In this document: positions 60,267 through 64,000 of the stretch, piece by piece
Position numbering within the stretch: the first letter of the stretch is position 1
How the letters are laid out: every line of letters begins with the position of its first letter
Origin: Spirochaetota bacterium
GTDB lineage: Bacteria; Spirochaetota; Spirochaetia; Treponematales; UBA12059
Direction: 5' to 3'
DNA: 64,000 nucleotides
Assembly (NCBI GenBank): GCA_018262985.1
Contig: JADFDI010000006.1
Coordinates: forward strand, 1 to 64,000
Position numbers and translations under genes: made by a program
The notes under the pieces: generated by a model
What the model was told of the DNA's origin: nothing
The model's input: the letters and a program-made list of their open reading frames with translations, nothing else
Databases searched by the model: none

Positions 60267-60514
60267 CTAGAAATAGAGCTCGTATTCCCGGGGCACCTCG
60301 CGGGCACCCAAGGCTTGCGATGCCGGACCGTCGCGCCCGCGGGACGGTTCGATCCGCGAACCGGCTGACACGGAGCAACGCCCCGGCCTTTCAGAAATAC
60401 AATTCATACTCTTGAGGCACCTCGCGGGCGCCCAGAAGCACGATGCGATCCCGTCGCGCCCGCGGGACGGTTCGCTCCGCGAACCGGCTGGCCCGGACAA
60501 CGCCCCGGCCTTCA
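60267..60514. repeat. Two 124-bp tandem units repeating the glutamine synthetase 3' end
   Basis: Units 60391-60514 and 60267-60390 have the same length. Each starts (minus strand) with AAGGCCGGGGCGTTG after a stop codon, holds a hairpin (CGGTTCGC/GCGAACCG or CGGTTCG/CGAACCG) and ends with a coding-like tail, GAREVPQEYELYF or GAREVPREYELYF plus stop. The glutamine synthetase itself ends APVPQEYELYF. The tails share protein sequence but differ at most synonymous sites, while the spacers are nearly identical in DNA. Confidence 0.85.

Positions 60515-60515
<1 letters not shown>
60267..60515 (-). CDS. Possible 82-residue coupled reading frame across the tail array
   Basis: ATG overlaps the glutamine synthetase stop (TAATG), and the TAG stop forms part of the iorA ribosome site (TAGGAG). 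The frame reads MKAGALSGPAGSRSEPSRGR and ends GAREVPREYELYF, with GSR(S/I)EPSRGRDG twice. It could couple translation across the operon, or be chance within a duplicated gene end; composition is not convincing as a folded protein. Confidence 0.3.
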
Positions 60516-61867
<1,352 letters not shown>

Positions 61868-61905
61868 GGGAGTTCTCCTTGGGAAGAGGACGATGGGGAG
61901 CTTGA

Positions 61906-61934
61906 ATCGTAACCCGGTTCCTCCATTCCGTAAA
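61906..61934 (-). promoter_or_regulatory. Candidate promoter of the glutamine synthetase-ior operon
   Basis: On the minus strand TTTACG (61934-61929), 17 nt, TACGAT (61911-61906), 38 nt upstream of the start codon. Confidence 0.45.
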
Positions 61935-62075
61935 GGAAAAGGCCCGGGGTCCGACCAGGACGCCGCCGGGGAAAGGCGCGAGGAGGCGGGATGGAAGGGC
62001 CCGGGAAGGAAGGGCGGAGCCCTTTCGTCCCGGACGGCTCCCGGATTCCTGACCGACGCGCCGGGCAAATAAACC

Positions 62076-62104
62076 TTGCCCCGATCCGCCGCGCCGCTTA
62101 CCAT
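62076..62104 (+). promoter_or_regulatory. Candidate promoter of the permease-EIIA gene
   Basis: TTGCCC, 17 nt, TACCAT, 34 nt upstream of ATG 62139. Confidence 0.45.
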
Positions 62105-62138
62105 GGGAAGGCAGCGACATTCCGCCCCGGGAGGCCCG

Positions 62139-64000
62139 ATGGAACTCAGGAAGTCCCTCGACACGATCGGCGTGTTCAGCCTCGGCGCCGGCGCCATGAT
62201 CAGCTCGGGGCTCTTCATCCTGCCCGCCCTCGCCTTCTCCGAAGCCGGACCCTGGGGCGTGCTGGCCGCGTACGCGGTGGCCGGTCTCGGCATGCTGCCG
62301 GCCATCTTCTCCAAGCTCGAGCTGACGAGCGCCATACCCCGCTCGGGGGGCGCCTTCTTCTACCTGGCCCGCATCTTCGGCGGCGGGGTCGGCACGGTCG
62401 CGGGGCTGGCCGACTGGTTTTCCATCGCCCTGAAAAGCGCCTTCGCCCTGGTCGGCATCGGCCTGTTCGGCAGCCTGGTGGCGCCCGGCCTCGGCGAGGG
62501 CGAATTCAAGCTGATCGCCCTGGGCGCGCTCGTACTCTTCACCCTGGTCAACGTCCTCTCCGTGGAAGGCACCGGACGCTTCCAGGTCGCCATGGTGGTC
62601 GCGCTGCTCGCCATACTGGTCGCGTACATCGTGGTCGGGTACAGCTCGATGGACTTCGTCCACTTCTCCGCCTCGTCCTTCCCGGGGGCCAAGGCCATGC
62701 TCTCCGTGACGGCCATGGTCTTCATCTCCTACGGGGGCATCACCAAGATAGCGGCCGCGGTCGAGGAGGTGCGCGACGCGAAGCGCATGCTGGTGCCGGG
62801 CATGCTGGCCGCCTTCCTGGTCGTCCAGGTCGTCTACCTGCTCGCGGTCTTCGTGACCGTCGGCGCCATGGACGGAGCGAGGCTCTCGTCCTCGGTCTCC
62901 CCGCTCACCGACGCGGCCTCCGGATTCTTCGCCTCGCCGGCCCTCTCCGAAGTCGCGGTCGTCGCCGTGGCGGCGGCGGGCCTCCTCGCGTTCTTCACCA
63001 CCGCCAACGCGGGCATCCTCTCGGCGAGCCGCGTGCCCATGGCCATGGCGCGCGACGGACTCCTGCCCGCCTTCCTCGGGAAGGTCTCGCGCAAGGGCAC
63101 GCCGGTGCCGGCCATCCTCGCCACGAGCGGCTTCATGGCGGCCGTCATCCTCGGTCTGGGGGCGAAGGAGCTCGCGAAGGTCGCCTCGCTCTTCCTGCTC
63201 CTCGTGTTCGCCCTCGAGAACCTCGGGCTCGTGCTCATGCGGGCCTCCCGCATGGCGAACTACCGGCCCATCTTCCGCTCGCCGCTCTTCCCCGCCATGC
63301 AGATCGCGGGCATCGTCCTCTACCTCTCGCTGATCGCCTCGACCGGCCTCGTGCCGCTCGTCATCGCCGCGGTTTTCGTCGTCGCCGCCCTGGCGTGGTA
63401 CCTGGCCTGGGGCCGCCGCGGCTGGAACCGGACCTCGGCGCTCCTGACCATGACGCGGCGCCTCTCGGAGCCGGACTTCGGCTCGACGGTGAACGACCTG
63501 GAGGACGAGCTGCTCGAGGTGCTGATGGAGCGCGACAATATCGTCGAGGACCGCTTCGATCGGCTCGTCAAGGAATCCGCCGTCATCGACTACGACCGCA
63601 CCGTCGACCGCGAGGAGCTCTTCCGGGACGTGGGCGACCTCTTCGGCGACCGCCTGCGCATGGACGGCGCCGCCCTGGCCCGCCGCTTCGCGGCGCGCGA
63701 GAACGAGGCTTCCACCATCATCGATCCGGGCGTCGCGGTTCCCCACGCCCTGCCCCACGTGGTGCTCGAGGGCGAGAGCCTCTTCGACCTGGTGCTGGTT
63801 CGCAACCGCTTCGGCATCAAGTGGGGCGGCGACGAGGTGGTCTACACGGCCTTCTGCATGGTGGGTTCGCGCGACGAGCGCACCTTCCACCTCAAGGCCC
63901 TCATGTCGATCGCGCAGAGCCTGCAGGATCCCGCCTTCGTCAAGGCCTGGTCCGAGGCCCGGACCGAGCGCGAGCTCCGCACCGCCCTGGTGCTGGCCCG
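62139..64000 (+). CDS. APC-family amino-acid permease fused to PTS EIIA domain (3' end outside the window)
   Basis: 620 residues visible, open at the right edge. Residues about 1-420 are an APC permease with ~12 helices (MELRKSLDTIGVFSLGAGAM, SSGLFILPALAFSEAGPWGV, VFISYGGITKIAAAVEEVRD, SASRVPMAMARDGLLPAFL). After a linker (about 430-470), a PTS EIIA type 2 domain follows, with active-site histidine in DPGVAVPHALPH (H536). GGGAGG precedes ATG 62139. The EIIA part could let PTS phosphorylation control amino-acid uptake, which fits the divergent amino-acid catabolic operon. Confidence 0.9.
   Translation, partial: MELRKSLDTIGVFSLGAGAMISSGLFILPALAFSEAGPWGVLAAYAVAGLGMLPAIFSKLELTSAIPRSGGAFFYLARIFGGGVGTVAGLADWFSIALKSAFALVGIGLFGSLVAPGLGEGEFKLIALGALVLFTLVNVLSVEGTGRFQVAMVVALLAILVAYIVVGYSSMDFVHFSASSFPGAKAMLSVTAMVFISYGGITKIAAAVEEVRDAKRMLVPGMLAAFLVVQVVYLLAVFVTVGAMDGARLSSSVSPLTDAASGFFASPALSEVAVVAVAAAGLLAFFTTANAGILSASRVPMAMARDGLLPAFLGKVSRKGTPVPAILATSGFMAAVILGLGAKELAKVASLFLLLVFALENLGLVLMRASRMANYRPIFRSPLFPAMQIAGIVLYLSLIASTGLVPLVIAAVFVVAALAWYLAWGRRGWNRTSALLTMTRRLSEPDFGSTVNDLEDELLEVLMERDNIVEDRFDRLVKESAVIDYDRTVDREELFRDVGDLFGDRLRMDGAALARRFAARENEASTIIDPGVAVPHALPHVVLEGESLFDLVLVRNRFGIKWGGDEVVYTAFCMVGSRDERTFHLKALMSIAQSLQDPAFVKAWSEARTERELRTALVLA

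Overview
The window is about 70% GC, densely packed and mostly ordinary chromosome of a diderm, probably anaerobic bacterium. An indolepyruvate:ferredoxin oxidoreductase beside an ADP-forming acyl-CoA synthetase points to amino-acid fermentation. Several lipoproteins, an OmpA-type protein, a predicted outer-membrane barrel and a class III cyclase next to a FecR-domain protein make a high-GC spirochaete my best guess; no rRNA or other decisive marker is present. Promoters resembling TTGNNN-N17-TANNNT and strong AAGGAGG ribosome sites recur.

Layout. 1-4.2 kb: the 3' end of an AT-rich radical SAM/SPASM gene followed by two GC-rich half-transporters that look like one heterodimeric exporter, a peptide-maturation/export type of module. 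4.2-8.4 kb: a Cache-GGDEF cyclase, a DUF401 permease and an MFS permease. 8.4-9.6 kb: an insertion-sequence-like element with perfect 22-bp inverted ends. 9.6-14.9 kb: an M48 protease and a glycerophosphodiester/glycerol-3-phosphate operon (GDPD, ugpB, ugpA, ugpE) with a long palindrome between ugpB and ugpA. 15-18.6 kb: secreted proteins (GIN domain, two lipoproteins). 18.6-25.2 kb: a five-gene overlapping minus-strand operon: HU, VanZ-like, adenylate cyclase, FecR protein, outer-membrane protein. 26-29.4 kb: an XpaC-like / VWA / SBP-OmpA envelope cluster. 29.4-34 kb: an MBL-GNAT fusion, a radical SAM protein and a six-repeat lipoprotein. 34-36.6 kb: an ABC-2 exporter operon that looks to be decaying. 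36.7-42 kb: an amidase, an AT-hook histone-like protein, a gamma-glutamyltransferase and a secreted protein.

41.7-42.2 kb: tRNA-Leu(CAG), its terminator, and a 220-nt multi-hairpin element closed by two inverted copies of the tRNA-Leu 3' end. 42.3-51 kb: a DUF4015 protein, a minute promoter/17-codon ORF/hairpin unit, a LUD protein, malQ, a 5'-nucleotidase lipoprotein, and a NatA/NatB-like exporter. 51-55.6 kb: a membrane histidine kinase and a tandem pair of cyclic-nucleotide-binding GGDEF proteins, one degenerate. 55.8-61.9 kb: a minus-strand amino-acid catabolic operon: glutamine synthetase family gene, a 2 x 124-bp repeat carrying two further copies of its C-terminal tail, iorA, iorB, and a fused ADP-forming acyl-CoA synthetase. 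62.1 kb to the edge: an amino-acid permease fused to a PTS EIIA domain.

The strongest candidates for something undescribed are the tRNA-Leu-derived palindromic element, the glutamine-synthetase tail array ahead of iorA, the SPASM/asymmetric-ABC module at the composition break, and the HU-to-outer-membrane operon.
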